Shown here piece after piece: positions 1-11,106 of a DNA stretch of 64,000 bases (within the stretch, counting starts at the first letter, position 1; the number at the start of each line of letters is the position of its first letter). The notes under the pieces are model-generated. The model searched no databases. It saw only the letters and a list, made by a program, of their open reading frames with translations, and was not told the DNA's origin. Source of the stretch: Malassezia japonica (taxonomy: Eukaryota; Basidiomycota; Malasseziomycetes; Malasseziales; Malasseziaceae); contig NC_083375.1 of assembly GCF_029542785.1 (NCBI RefSeq), forward strand, positions 434,001 to 498,000, read 5' to 3'. The position numbers and the translations under genes were made by a program.

Positions 1-719
1 GGGTTCGACAGGTTCAGGGCCACAACCGCAATCGTACGTGGAGTTGAGTTGGCGGCAGTCAAACTCTGGCTTGCCCAGCCGCTCGTTCACGGCATTGTGC
101 GCATTGCAGAGCCAGAGCGCTGCATTTTTGCGCGAGCCGACTTGCGGGGGCAGGTCCTTCAGTAGCTGCTGGAAATGCGACGCACAGTCGCCGCAGGGGT
201 ATAGCAAGGAAAAAAGGTGGAAGAATTGGCGCAGGTCCTCCGACTGCTGTTTTGTGGGCTTCTCGGGGAACCGGAGCGTCATGGTGTGCAAAAAGTGCCA
301 CGTAGCGCGGCCGAGCGCGGCCCTTAGGTCAGTATGATGACGTACTTGGCGGTAGCATTGGCCATTTTGTGTGCGTAGGCGCCTTGCACCTCGGGCTCGT
401 CGAGCACCGTGGGCGCCGTGGGCGCAGCGGTGGGTGCCGCAAACTGCGTGCTGGTGTGCACCGCCGCACCGGGGGTAGTCGTGTGGCCCATGTTCCACAG
501 GTTCGAGAACCCCTTCATAACATTGGAATAGACGCCGGGCCCGTGGCCTTGCTGAATCTGCGCCGGTTTCTTGCCATGTGCGTATGAGTCCTCCGAGAAC
601 CACTCGCCGGACTTGGGGTCACGAACAAAACCATTCTGCTGTTGTGACAGGTAAACAAACGACGGAATGACTACCAAGAGCACGGCAAGGATAAAGAACC
701 GCAGAAATCGTGACGCCAT
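1..719 (-). CDS. ERV2: Erv2-like FAD-linked sulfhydryl oxidase (partial, runs off the left edge)
   Basis: This enzyme passes disulfides to oxygen via FAD in the secretory pathway. Exon 1 (719-346) begins with a signal anchor (MASRFLRFF plus a hydrophobic run to about residue 25) and a low-complexity Ala/Thr/Pro stretch. A 23-nt intron at 345-323 ends in AAG. Exon 2 restores LGRATWHFLHTM, the redox pair YPCGDC, the FAD-binding CNAHNAVN region and a Cys-rich end CGCGPEP. About 232 codons are visible and no stop is reached. An in-frame ATG at 770 would add 17 residues, but the one at 719 directly starts the membrane anchor. The anchor favours the ER-type Erv2 over mitochondrial Erv1. The intron is certain because splicing alone joins the family motif. 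Confidence 0.88.
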
Positions 720-773
720 CAATCTGTTCGCCGCAGATGTTGTGGCGCTGGACAAATGTGGAGGCTCCACTCG

Positions 774-2836
774 CTACGAGAAACGCGGCAGGGTCTGAGC
801 GACGGCCTGGGCGCTGTACAGCGTGTGGACGGCGGCCTGTTGCCCTGCGTCTATCAACGAGAGAAGATCGTCACGACTCCATTCCATCTTAGGTTGGCGG
901 TGCGATCGGGCACTGATTCCGGCGAGAATGGCGCCGGTAAAGGTATCGCCTGCCCCTGTGCTGTTGTGTGGCTTGCTTGGATCCAAGGGAATCGGGGGAA
1001 TGTGGTATAAAGTGAGTGCGTCACTCGTACAGTGCGCAAGCAAGACACCATATGCACCGAGCTTGATGAACTGCGTGCGGACGAGCACCGACAAGATCTG
1101 CGCGTCCTGGACGATTTTTTCGGCTGCCGTTTGGGGTATACCGTCCAGGAGCGAACGGGGAGCAGGCGGAGCTGTGCCGGATACCGGTACCTGCTCTGCC
1201 ATTGCAGCCAGTTCATACACGTTTGGCGTTGCGAACTGGACCTGCAGATCATGAGGGAGCAGTGCCTCGACCAGGCGGACCGACTTGGCGACAGACGTTG
1301 GCTCAAAGAGCACAGGAACATTTGCTTCATCACCGAGAGCAGCCAGGCGCGCGAGCGCAGCAGGCGCCATATTGGCATCTGCTGCCACGATGGCCAACTT
1401 TTCCGTAGCATGTGCCTTCCACACCCGCTCGATCGTCTCGCCCGAGAAAGCCGCTTCGACAATCTGCATATCGGCGATGCCCGTTTCGAGATCCCCGGCA
1501 GCGTCCAGCAAAAGATTGCACACGGCCGTACGCCCGCCCGGCACATGCACGAGCGCATCGCATCGCAGTGCTCTCCGCTCCATTTCAGCCTGCATGTACT
1601 GGCCGAGCGCATCGTCGGGGTTGCACGGTGCGGCGAGGACCACGGCATCTGGCCGCGGCGCCATGGCGTGCGCCGCGCGCGCCACGTTCTGCGCTACGCC
1701 GCCCAGCGAAAAACTCACTTGGCCCGGCGCGGTCGACCGAAGCGCTGGTTCCGACGTGCACTGCGCCGTAATGTCGACGGCACTGCAGCCCATCACGAGG
1801 ATCTCGCAAGCTGCCTGGTGCGCCTACTATCGTGATTAGCAAAACAACATACCTCGAGCGTGGCGCCGCCATACTGCTTCGGCGCCTCGTCCATAGGCTC
1901 TTTGAGCACGGCACTCAGCTCCACGGCGCACTCGGCAGCGGTGCGTGCATTGTTCAGCATGAGACCAATGTTGCTCTTGACCGACTCTTTGGCGAGCTGC
2001 GAGACGCGGCGCAAGAGCCAAGGCGTCGCGAGTTTTCCTTGACGGTCGATGCCCTGCTCGACGCTCTCCTTTACGGCGACTTCGACCGCCTGCTGGATCA
2101 CCCTGCCCTCCTCCTCAAACTCTGGGGGAATTGGCACGCCAAACAGCATACCGTTTTGCAGCCCCAGGGCCTGGTTCAGTGCAATGGCCCGTGCGGCTTC
2201 CTGGACACCCGACACGCTCGGCACATAGTGTCCCGAAGCGGCCGTGTAGAACGACGGAAACTCGCCACTGGGGTTCAGCGAGAACACCGGCACGCCCTGC
2301 GTCTCGAGGTACTCGAGCGTGCGCGGAATGTCGAGGATCGACTTGGCGCCCGAGCTAAAGACGGCGACAGGCGTGCGCCCGAGCTCAGTCAGGTCTGCGC
2401 TGACATCCATCGAGTTCTCTCCCCCGCGGTGCACGCCGCCGATGCCGCCGGTCGCAAATACGTGGATGCCTGCGAGGTGCGCCAAGGCCATCGTGCCGCT
2501 CACCGTCGTCCCGCCGACGTATCCCCTACCCTTGGCGAGCACTGCCGCAATATTTGCGCGGCTTGCTTTGATTGTCGTGTTTGCCTCGCTATCGGCAATG
2601 CGCTCGAGCTGCGCATGCGTCAGCCCCACATGCGCGGCGCCGTCGAAAAGCGCAATGGTCGCCGGCTCGGCGCCCGCGTTGCGCACCGCCGCCTCGGCCG
2701 CCGCTGCCGTTTCGTAGTTAATCGGCTTCGGCAGGCCGTGTGTAATAATGGTCGACTCGAGCGCGACGATCGGCCGGCCGTCCTGCAGCGCTGCACGGAC
2801 CGCCTCGCTCAGCCGGAGCACGCTGCGCAGGGCCAT
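774..2836 (-). CDS. Bifunctional pseudouridine-5'-phosphate glycosidase / PfkB-type pseudouridine kinase
   Basis: Two catabolic steps are fused in one 677-residue protein. The N-terminal half is an IndA/PsuG-like glycosidase (ALESTIITHGLP near the start, then GYVGGTTVSGTMALAH and FATGGIGGVHRG), which splits pseudouridine 5'-phosphate to uracil and ribose 5-phosphate. The C-terminal half is a PfkB kinase with the anion-hole motif NSTGAGDTFTGA near its end. A 29-nt intron (1852-1824) with a CTAAT branch lies exactly between the domains; exon 2 then reads EILVMGCSAVDI, the usual start of a PfkB fold. Such fusions are known in fungi. The gene ends 55 bp upstream of the ERV2 start and is divergent from the hydrolase at 2906 across 69 bp. 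Confidence 0.9.
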
Positions 2837-2905
2837 CGTTATGACAACACGTGACTATTAAGCATTGCCGAGAAGGCCGGGGTTATAAGCGTGCGTTTCC
2901 CCGCC
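2837..2905. promoter_or_regulatory. Short shared promoter between divergent genes
   Basis: Only 69 bp separate the start codons of the pseudouridine enzyme (minus) and the hydrolase (plus), so both promoters must lie here or inside the coding regions. I see no clear TATA box or repeat. Confidence 0.45.
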
Positions 2906-3940
2906 ATGTCCGAACTTCCCCTGGGTGCTGCGTACCACGGCGCTACTGCTGAGGCGCTTGAGCTTGCGCGCAAAGAAGCTGGTGATGCTTATCTGCCCAG
3001 CGTCTTCAACCCCGGCACGCTCTCCAAGAAAGGGCCGCTGCGTGTTGCCAAGGACCGTATCAGTGCGAAGTACTCGGCGGACGGCAAGCCCGGTTTCGAC
3101 ATTTACTATGAACTGCACGGCACGGGCCCCAAGCGCATCTCCCTGCTCATGGGCCTGAACAACTCGTGCTTCGGGTGGCTCGACCAGGTCGAGGAGTTCG
3201 GCGCGGACCCGGAGTACTCGGTGCTTGTGATTGACAACCGCGGGTACGGCAACTCGCAGGCGCCGTACATGCGCTACACCACCTCCGAGTTCGCCAAGGA
3301 CGTGCTCGAGGTGTACGAGGAAATTGGATGGACGCAGGACAAGAGCGTCAACCTCGTCGGTGTGTCGATGGGCGGCATGATTGCGCTCGAGCTGTCGCGC
3401 ATGTGCCCCGAGCGCTTCCACTCGCTGCTTCTGCTGAGCACGACGGCGGGTGAGCGCCACAACCTGCCTCCGTACCGGGGCGTGCGCGCGATTACGCTCA
3501 GCATGACCGAGCAGATCCTTGGCTTTGGCAAGCCGTCCGACCGCGTGTACCGCATCATCGATGTGCTCTTCCCCCCCGAGTGGCAGGATGCCAAGAGCGA
3601 GCGCGATCCTTCGCGCACGAATCGCGAGGTTGTGCGCCCCCAGTTCATGTGGCGCTTCGGCTTTGCGCAGCGGCCACATCCCCACGGCGCCATCTCCCAG
3701 ATTGCCGCCGGCCTGACCCACCGCGTCTCTGAAAAGGACCTGGCCAAGATCGACCAGACGATTCCCAAGATCTGTATCCTCACCGGCGACTGGGACAACC
3801 TAGTCGACCCGTCTCACTCCAAGTACATGAAGTCCAAGATGCCCCATGCTCAGTACGAACTCTGGCCGGGCGCCGGCCACGCCATCCATGTGCAATACGC
3901 CAAGCGGTTCAATGCCATGCTCCGCGAATTCACCCAGTAG
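2906..3940 (+). CDS. Alpha/beta hydrolase fold protein
   Basis: Intron-free, 344 residues. The nucleophile elbow GVSMGG (Ser), an acid in the TGDWDNLVDP region and the late His in GAGHAIH form a standard Ser-Asp-His triad. VIDNRGYGNS lies ahead of the elbow, as in epoxide hydrolase and esterase relatives. No signal peptide or membrane segment is visible, so it is probably cytosolic. The substrate cannot be inferred. The start is the ATG at 2906 (MSELPLGAAYHG); the 15 bases of open frame upstream begin with GTG and are not needed. Confidence 0.85.
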   Translation: MSELPLGAAYHGATAEALELARKEAGDAYLPSVFNPGTLSKKGPLRVAKDRISAKYSADGKPGFDIYYELHGTGPKRISLLMGLNNSCFGWLDQVEEFGADPEYSVLVIDNRGYGNSQAPYMRYTTSEFAKDVLEVYEEIGWTQDKSVNLVGVSMGGMIALELSRMCPERFHSLLLLSTTAGERHNLPPYRGVRAITLSMTEQILGFGKPSDRVYRIIDVLFPPEWQDAKSERDPSRTNREVVRPQFMWRFGFAQRPHPHGAISQIAAGLTHRVSEKDLAKIDQTIPKICILTGDWDNLVDPSHSKYMKSKMPHAQYELWPGAGHAIHVQYAKRFNAMLREFTQ

Positions 3941-3973
3941 ATTTTTACCTCCACATTTTTGTTCTTGTCCGTC

Positions 3974-4944
3974 ATGCCCGAGACGGTGGTGCGTGCCGTG
4001 CACCCCACGCCGAATGTGGCCAAGGGAATCGAGTACTGGGAGAGTGTGCCTGCGACCGTAGACGGTGTGCTGGGAGGATTTGGAAATGGCACACTGCCGC
4101 GCGTCGATGCGATGGGCTCGCGCACGTTTCTGCTGCGTGTGCTGCCCTACCTGAGCAGTACGCCGCCGTGTGCGTACAATGGCACGCCGAAAGAGTGGCT
4201 CGAGGAGCGCATCGAGGAGCGCGGCGGACGCGGTGCGACAGTCACCCGCGCGCTCGACTGCGGCGCGGGCATTGGGCGCGTGTCGGAGCACAGTCTGCTC
4301 CCTCTCGTCGACGAAGTGCACCTCGTCGAGCCGGTACACAAGTTTCTGCAGCAGGCCAAGCGCAGCTCGGAGAACTGGGCGCCGCTCTCGCAGACCGAGT
4401 CGACCTCGCCCTTCCACGCAAAAAAGGTGGCCTACTTCCATACGTCGACCCTGCAAGGCTTCCCGATCGCGCGGCCGTACACGGCCGTGAAAGACGCCGC
4501 GCTCCAGATTCCCCCGACAGTCATGGGCAATATGGCGCCTCCACCGACAGAGGAGCCGGTGCAGTTTGATGCAGTATGGTGCCAGTGGTGCCTGCAGCAC
4601 CTGTCCGAGTCGGACCTGCTCAAATTTCTGAAGGAGGCGAAGCGCGCGCTCAAGGCCCCATCGGGCTCCGGTGAGCACGCGTTCCCGGGTGGTGTGATTG
4701 TCGTCAAGGAAAACGTGTGCCGCGACGGCGAGGGCGGAACGGAATCGACGTGGTACGACGAAGAGGACTTTTCCGTGACGCGGTACGTACTCTCGCTGAC
4801 GCAGCTCGCGCAAGCTCTACGAGCGTCTCTTTAATGCAGCTGAGCTCGAAGTCGTGCGCACCGAGGTCCAACTGGGCTTTCCGGAGGAGCTATTTGATGT
4901 ACAGATGTGCGTGGGCGAACTAACCCAGGTGGGCACTGCGTTAA
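3974..4944 (+). CDS. TAE1: Alpha-N-terminal protein methyltransferase (Tae1/NTM1 family)
   Basis: This SAM-dependent enzyme methylates the free alpha-amino group of proteins starting X-Pro-Lys after Met removal, classically ribosomal proteins. The SAM-binding motif LDCGAGIGRVS, the post-I acidic EVHLVEP and the substrate-pocket signature WCQWCLQHL are all visible. Two 22-nt introns (4783-4804, 4907-4928) are required: the first rejoins SVTRSRKLYERLF, and the second gives the C-terminus DVQMWALR followed by TAA, as in the family. The last exon holds only 16 coding-plus-stop bases. Spliced length is 308 residues. It follows the hydrolase by 33 bp on the same strand. Confidence 0.9.
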
Positions 4945-5324
4945 TGAAAGCTTTTTCCAGAAAAAAAAAATGGTGTGTGTCAGTTGTCAGTCGAGGTCGC
5001 CTCATCTTAATTGGTCTGCAGCGTCTATCCCACCGCTGGGGTCCTCATTGGATGAGAAGAGCAACGGCCCACTCCCCATTGCGCTGCCGCACGGCTTGCG
5101 CGGTGGAGGGGGCCTACATGAATTAGTCAGCCCATAGAGCGAAATGCTTGGCGTTGGGAGCGAGGGTTTTTCCAAGCGACGCGCTTGTGCCTGTTGTAAC
5201 CCACTGGCGTTTCACGAGGTTCACCACTCTCATATGTCTCGTTTTTGCGTTGAATTCCTCTCTGTTTCACGCTTATTTGTGCAATAATACTTGTTTTCAC
5301 AGGCTTGCCCTGTGAACGTTCACC
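4945..5324. other. Intergenic spacer and NHA1 leader
   Basis: This 380-bp stretch has no coding frame that I can support on either strand, and I found no tRNA or snRNA pattern. It contains a run of ten A at about 4962-4971, probably near the 3' end of TAE1. A pyrimidine/T-rich tract precedes the NHA1 start, and a hairpin lies at 5296-5316. Confidence 0.5.
5296..5316 (+). promoter_or_regulatory. Perfect 8-bp hairpin just upstream of the NHA1 start codon
   Basis: TTCACAGG and CCTGTGAA pair around a 5-nt loop, ending 8 nt before the ATG at 5325. It could hinder ribosome scanning. Alternatively the TTTTCACAG in its left arm could be the acceptor of a leader intron. Confidence 0.35.
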
Positions 5325-7098
5325 ATGTTAGAAATCATCGAAACGGAGCTCACGCAAATCTCCAAAGGATTTGCGATCATGGGCGGATTCATTGTAATTT
5401 ACGGCCTCGTTAGCTATATGGTAAAAGAGCGCTTGTACCTCTCGGAGCCTTTGCTCGCCATGACACTAGGGTACGTGCTCCTCCTCACGCAGCATTATTG
5501 TCGGGCCTCATGTCCTGAACTGGGTCAACCCGTTCGAGTGGGGCGACACCGAGACGTACCATGAAGTTACGTATCAGCTTGCGCGCATCGTCGTTGGCGT
5601 GCAAGTCCTCTTCACTGGCATCCTCCTTCCCGACAAGTATCTCTGGAAGCAGTGGAAGAGTCTCTCGGTCCTGCTAATTCTGATCATGACCACCGCCTGG
5701 TTCGTCACTGCGCTCTTTGTGTGGGCCATGGTCGACGGGCTGACGTTCCTGGAAGCGCTGTGCATTTCGTCGGCCGTGACGCCGACGGACCCGGTGCTGG
5801 CCAACTCGATTACGTCGGGTCGCTTTGCCGAGGAGCACGTCGAAGAGCGCGTGCGTCACATTATTCTGGCAGAGAGCGGCGCAAACGATGGCCTGGGCTT
5901 TCCGTTTTTGTTCCTCGCTGTGTTTCTCCTGGCGCGCACGCATGCCGACTACGGCACATCGATTGGCGAGGAGGTCGGGCGCTGGATCTACAGCGTGCTC
6001 ATCTACCAGATCCTTCTTTCGTGCGTATATGGCGCGGTGATGGGCTACGTCGCACGCAAGACGCTGCGTTGGGCGGCCGAGCACAAGCTGATCGACATGT
6101 CGAACTTCTTCAGCTACGGCTTTGGCCTCGCCATCTTTACGCTCGGCACGGCGGGCCTGTTTGGCACCGACGATATCCTCGCCTGCTTTGTGGCCGGCAA
6201 CTCGTTTACGTGGGACGACTGGTTCCGCCTGCGCCAGGAAGAGAGCGACTTTCAGGAGATTATCGACATGCTGTTTAATACGGCCATCTTTATCTACATC
6301 GGCATGATCATCCCCTGGAAGGACTACAGCGATGCGATGATCGGTCTGAGCGGCTGGCGCATCGTCGTCCTCGGCATCCTCGTGATCCTCTTCCGCCGCC
6401 CACCCTGGGTCGTGCTTTTCTACAAAATCATCCCCGCGCTGCACCACTGGAAAGAGGCCGTGTTCGCCGGCTGGTTCGGCCCGATCGGCGTCGGCGCGGT
6501 GTACTACATCGAGGTGGCCATCCGCAAGGTGCCCGACGACGGCACACGCGAGCACCTACGCCGCGTCGTAAACCCGGTCGTGCTCTTTTGCGTCTTTTCG
6601 TCGATTGTCACGCACGGCTTCACCGTCCCAATCGTCTACTTTGGGCCCGGCGTCGTGCGTCACACGCGCACGCTCACGCGCGCCTCGACGACGGTCAGCC
6701 CAAGCCCCAAGCGCTCGTGGAAGGAATTCTTTTCGCACTACTTTGACGAAAAGGAGCCCGTGGACGAGGAGGCGGACGCCGCACCCGACGCAAGCAACGC
6801 CCACAAGCCCGGTGGTATCAGTGCGCCGACCGACGCTCGGCTCCACGACCACTACATCCCGGAGCACGAGCCGTTTTCGCGCGCACGGGGCAACGAGCTG
6901 CCGCCCGACATCGCGGCGCACCCGCACGTGAAGCAGGTCCCGCTCCAGCTCGATTCCGACTCTGCGTATGGCGCCCACGCCGCGCCGACCACAGCTGATG
7001 CGTCCGACGACCTGCCGAAGCCCGCGCCGGCGCTCCTACGCGCCAGCCCCGCGCCGGAATTTGCGCCGACCCCGGGCAAAACACCGCCCGCTGCATAG
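5325..7098 (+). CDS. NHA1: Plasma-membrane Na+(K+)/H+ antiporter
   Basis: A CPA1-family transporter that expels alkali cations in exchange for protons. One 22-nt intron (5471-5492) joins LLAMTLG to IIVGPHVLNWVNPF; without it the frame closes at 5564. The transport core shows TPTDPVLA and the hallmark ESGANDGLGFPFLFL, with about a dozen hydrophobic helices up to residue ~420. A hydrophilic, acidic then Pro/Ala-rich tail follows. At 583 residues the tail is much shorter than that of Saccharomyces Nha1 and closer to other basidiomycete forms (family knowledge). It is intact and probably constitutive. Confidence 0.93.
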
Positions 7099-7156
7099 CA
7101 AATGTGTAGCCACGTGCCTCGCACGGGCGCGCCTCCACAGCTTGTTTAGGTACGTC

Positions 7157-9550
7157 ATGGCGGGTTGGCAGCGCGATGGCGCGACCCGCGATGAGCCACT
7201 CGTCGACTTTGTACTGAAGTTTGAAGCGATTCCGAAGGAGTATGCGAATGGAAAGAAGCGTGTGCCGGAGCCGCTGGCGCGGGAGCGCGCAGAGGAGTAC
7301 ACGCGCCTCGAGCGCACTCTGCAGGAGCAGGGGCTGAATGTCACCTCGCGTGTCGGCCCTGCGAACAGCGGCCATGTCTTGCTATTTGTGCATGCGCCGG
7401 ACCAACTACTTACCGAGATGCGGAGCAAGGAACGGTAGGTGTTATTTTTTTTCTGACGCAGTGTGCACGACTTTTTGTGCGGCGTGGTTGCCGTACCGAA
7501 CCTGACGCAGACTCCGTCCGGGGATGCGTTCGGCGCTGTGCGCACGAGTGAGGGCCAGGTAATCTCCCCGGCGGACCGCGTGCGCTACGTGCACCACCTC
7601 CTCACCGCCGCGCCGGGCGACGAGGAGAGCAGCCGCACCGGCTCGGTCGGCGGCGCGGGTCTGAGCGCACCGTGCAGCGCCTTTCCCCATTTGGTCGACA
7701 TGATGCCGCTGCACGACCGTGACTTTAATGCGGCGTGGATCAAAGCATGGTCCAACGTGTCGTTCCGCTCGATCATGATGGGCATTAGCGAAGACGAAAT
7801 CGAAAGCCTCCGCTTCCACTTTGGCGAGAAGATCGCGCTGTACTTTGCGTTCTTGAACACCTACTTTACGTCACTTGCCCCTGCTGCGGTGCTCGGCCTG
7901 ATGTTTTGGCTGACGGGCGAGGCGTACAACCCCGTTTATGCTGTGATGCTGATTCTGTGGGCGTGTGCATTTGTCGAGGTATGGCGCCTGCGTGAGCGCA
8001 AGCTTGCTGTGCGCTGGGGCACGACCAACCTCGGCAATACGCTCGAGCGGCGTGCGGCGTTCCGGCCGCGCACTGTGACGCGCGACCCCATTACAGGCGA
8101 GAAGCTCGAGGTGTACGAGTGGTGGCGGCGCGAGCTTCGCGTGATTGCGAGCCTCCCCGTGGTACTGCTCTTTGTCGTGCTTCTCATTGCCACACTCACG
8201 GCGATCTTTTTCATCGAGGTCATTGTCGCCGAAGTGTACGACGGCCCCGGCAAGGGCATTGTGCCGCTTATTCCCACGATCCTCTTCTCGACGTGTGTGC
8301 CGGCGATCCAAGGCGCATGGCAAGCGACTGCGCGTGCGCTCACCGGCTGGGAGAACCACTCGACGAACCGCTCGTACAACTCGAGCCTCACGATCAAGAT
8401 CTTTGGCCTGCAGTCGCTCGTGACCTATGGTGGTCTTGTGCTCACCGCATTTGTCTACATTCCCTTTGGCGAGCGCCTGATTCACTGGATGTTTGACCAC
8501 GGCTACCTCACGCGCATCTTTCAGTTTGTCTCGCGCCAGCCGAATTTCCAGATGCCCTCCAAGCTGCACTTTGAGGTGCATCCCGTCCGCCTCTACAACC
8601 AGCTCTTTGCGCTGTGTGTTACGGGCCAGGTGACCAACACCGTGACCGAGGTCCTCGTGCCGATCGCCCTGCGTTCCGTGACGCAGTGGAGCGACGCCGC
8701 GGCGCGGTCCTGGGCGTGCTTCCGCCGCAAGGACACCAAGGAACGCCACCGCGTGTCCTTTGCGAGCGACCGCGTGGAGCGCTCGTTCCTCGAGCGCGTG
8801 CACGCCGAGTTTGCGCTGCCGACCTACGACGTGTTTGTCGACTATGCCGAGATGGCGACGCAGCTCGGCAACATCACGCTCTGGTCTGCGATCTGGCCGC
8901 TGGCGCCGGTCATGGGCTATGTGAACAACTTCTTTGAGCTGCGCTCGGATGCATACAAGATCATTGTAAATATGCGCCGCCCCGTGCCCGTGCGCACCGA
9001 CACGATCGGGACGTGGGTCGAGGTCTTTTCGTTCCTGGTGCGCGTTGCCGTCTTTGTCAACGCTTCGCTCGTGTACCTCTTTGAGGACCGCCACGAGCGC
9101 AGCGGCATTTCGAACGCAGTGCACACGACAATGCGCAGCTACCTGCATCCCCACCTGCCCCAGCAGCCAGACGCGTGCAAAACCGAGACGCAAGTCGCGA
9201 GCCTCTTGCCGCACTTTTTGCCCAAGTCGTCTGCCGCCGGCGCGCTTGCAGCCTCGTTTTTGTTTGCTTTGGTCTGCGAGCAGCTCTATGGAATCCTGCG
9301 CGCCGCCGTCCAGCACATCCTCGAGCGCGTCATGTGGCGCGACAGCGAGGAGGAGCGCGCGGTGCGCCGCATGCAGCACGAGAACCGCGTCTCGCTCGTC
9401 GGTCGCCTCGAGCGCACAGAAGGCGCCCAGGATGGCCTGCACCAGGTGCCGGCCACGCTGCGCGCGCGCATCCACCCGGACATGAGCTTCTGGGACGCGT
9501 CCCACGACTCGGGCCTCTCGTACATTGCCAGCGCCGCCAAGGCGGAATAA
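7157..9550 (+). CDS. IST2: Anoctamin/TMEM16 family protein (Ist2-like)
   Basis: A membrane protein of about 788 residues whose fungal relatives act as ER-plasma membrane tethers or lipid scramblases. Exon 1 encodes a soluble start (MAGWQRDGATRDEPL). A 27-nt intron with an 8-T tract (7435-7461) leads into VHDFLCGVVAVPNLTQ. The anoctamin core follows, with multiple hydrophobic helices, LRFHFGEKIALYFAF at its entry and the conserved stretch MATQLGNITLWSAIWPLAP. The C-tail is short and rich in Arg/His and lacks the long basic cortical-sorting tail of yeast Ist2. The gene starts 58 bp after the NHA1 stop. Confidence 0.9.
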
Positions 9551-9589
9551 GTAGTTCGGCCGAGTGGCGATTACCCCGCACGCCCCACG

Positions 9590-11089
9590 ATGGATCCGCT
9601 CGCAGCGCTCCGGTCGGAGCTGGCCTTGCAGGGCCAGGCGCCTGCCGATCAGCCTGACGACGAGATGCTCCGTGTGATGCTAGATGTAGAGGGTGGGGAT
9701 GTAGGCCGCGCTGCGCGTGCGATCTCCGATGCCCACGTCGCCGAGCACCGCCGCTCGAGTGAGGTGTCGATGCGCGAACCGGCGCCGACGGCTGTGCCTG
9801 CGGACGCAGAGCCGCACGAGGAGGTGGTGCGAACGAGCGCTTGGGACAGTACATGGATGGCGCAAATATGGCGCGTCGTCACGATGCCGTTCTCGGTCGT
9901 GCAGGCCGTGCTGATGGTCTGCCTGCGTGCCTTGCGCATCATCCAACCCCTGCCCCGGGGCGGGGCCAGCGGCCGGTTTGAAATGTCGCGCTTCTCGGAA
10001 GACCCACGGGAGAGCGCGCGCACCTGGATCACGGAGCTGGAGAAGGAGACGAACGGCACGTGCGAGGACGATGCGACGGACCGCCCGCCCCTCCCTTCCT
10101 TCTACGCCGGAAGCTATGCAGATGCGCTGCGACAGGCCAAGGACCAGATCCAGATCCTGGCGATTGTGCTCACGAGCGAGGCGCACAGCGACGACCGCCA
10201 CTTTAAGACGCACGTCCTCACCGACCGTGCGCTTGTTCAGACCCTGCGCCAGAGCGACTTTTGCGTGTGGGGCGGCGACGTGCGCTCGCGCGAGGGATTC
10301 CAGGTCGCGACGCTGCTCCGCGCAAGCACCTATCCCTTTGTCGCATTTGTCGCGCTGCAGCCGCGGCGCTCGCGCTCGCGGGGTGCTGTCGTCGCGCACC
10401 CCGCTGTGCTTTCGCGCCTGGAAGGGTCGCCGCACTCGGTGCTCTCTGCACAGAGCATCTGCACCCATATCCAAGACGTACTTCTCCCGCGCACATCCGC
10501 TTACCTCGGCCAGCTGCGTGGCGAGCGCCACCACCGCGAAATGGAGCGCCAGCTCAAGGTCGACCAGGACCGTGCGTACGAAGAAGCGAGCCGGCGCGAC
10601 CAAGAGCGCGTCCTCGCGCGCCGCGCCGAAAAGGAAAAGGAGGAAGAGCAGGCGCGTGCGCGCGAAGCCGTCGAAGCGGTGCGTGCGGCGCGCCTCGAAA
10701 AAGAGCGCCACTGGCGCCGCTGGGCGCGCCATCACCTAGTCCCGGCCGAGGCGGCTCAAGGCGAAGCATCCGTCCGTATCTCGGTGCACCTGCCCAACGG
10801 CAAGAACCTGCAGAGACGATTCCGCGCGTCTGATACGCTCGAGGCCCTGTATGCGTTTGTCGACTCGGCGAGCGCCGAAGGCGAGGCGGCCGACGCGCCG
10901 ATCGACTACGAACATGTCTATCCCTTCCAGCTCGTGCAGACGTACCCCCGCCACGTCCTCGATACGCAACACCTCTCTACGATGCTTGAGGACGTTCCTG
11001 GCCTCGGACCCAGCGCCAATCTCATTGTCGAGGGTCAGTGGGGAGGCGACGACGAGCCGAGCGACTCGAGCGACGACGACGAACCATAG
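9590..11089 (+). CDS. UAS-UBX domain protein with membrane hairpin (FAF2/Ubx2/Ubx3-like)
   Basis: Intron-free, 499 residues. In order: a UBA-like segment (DDEMLRVMLDVEGGDVGRAARAI), a hydrophobic hairpin near residues 90-120, a thioredoxin-like UAS domain (about 150-310), a charged coiled coil (about 320-375), and a C-terminal UBX fold containing YPFQLVQTYPRHVLD. UBX domains recruit the Cdc48/p97 ATPase. This layout fits FAF2/UBXD8 and fungal Ubx2, or the Ubx3/Dsc5 subunit of the Dsc ubiquitin-ligase complex. The last is noteworthy because Tul1-type ligases lie at 35453-38878. An acidic SDSSDDDEP tail ends the protein. Confidence 0.87.
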   Translation: MDPLAALRSELALQGQAPADQPDDEMLRVMLDVEGGDVGRAARAISDAHVAEHRRSSEVSMREPAPTAVPADAEPHEEVVRTSAWDSTWMAQIWRVVTMPFSVVQAVLMVCLRALRIIQPLPRGGASGRFEMSRFSEDPRESARTWITELEKETNGTCEDDATDRPPLPSFYAGSYADALRQAKDQIQILAIVLTSEAHSDDRHFKTHVLTDRALVQTLRQSDFCVWGGDVRSREGFQVATLLRASTYPFVAFVALQPRRSRSRGAVVAHPAVLSRLEGSPHSVLSAQSICTHIQDVLLPRTSAYLGQLRGERHHREMERQLKVDQDRAYEEASRRDQERVLARRAEKEKEEEQARAREAVEAVRAARLEKERHWRRWARHHLVPAEAAQGEASVRISVHLPNGKNLQRRFRASDTLEALYAFVDSASAEGEAADAPIDYEHVYPFQLVQTYPRHVLDTQHLSTMLEDVPGLGPSANLIVEGQWGGDDEPSDSSDDDEP

Positions 11090-11106
11090 CCTCCACTTCT
11101 TCTAGA

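Noticed and set aside
1..24. GGTTCGA-like string at the left edge suggesting a tRNA T-arm
   Set aside because: It is in frame within the Erv2 coding exon (CGCGPEPVEP) and no acceptor or anticodon stem can be formed.
7871..9505. Long antisense frame opposite IST2
   Set aside because: His/Arg-rich shadow of GC-biased sense codons with no motif.
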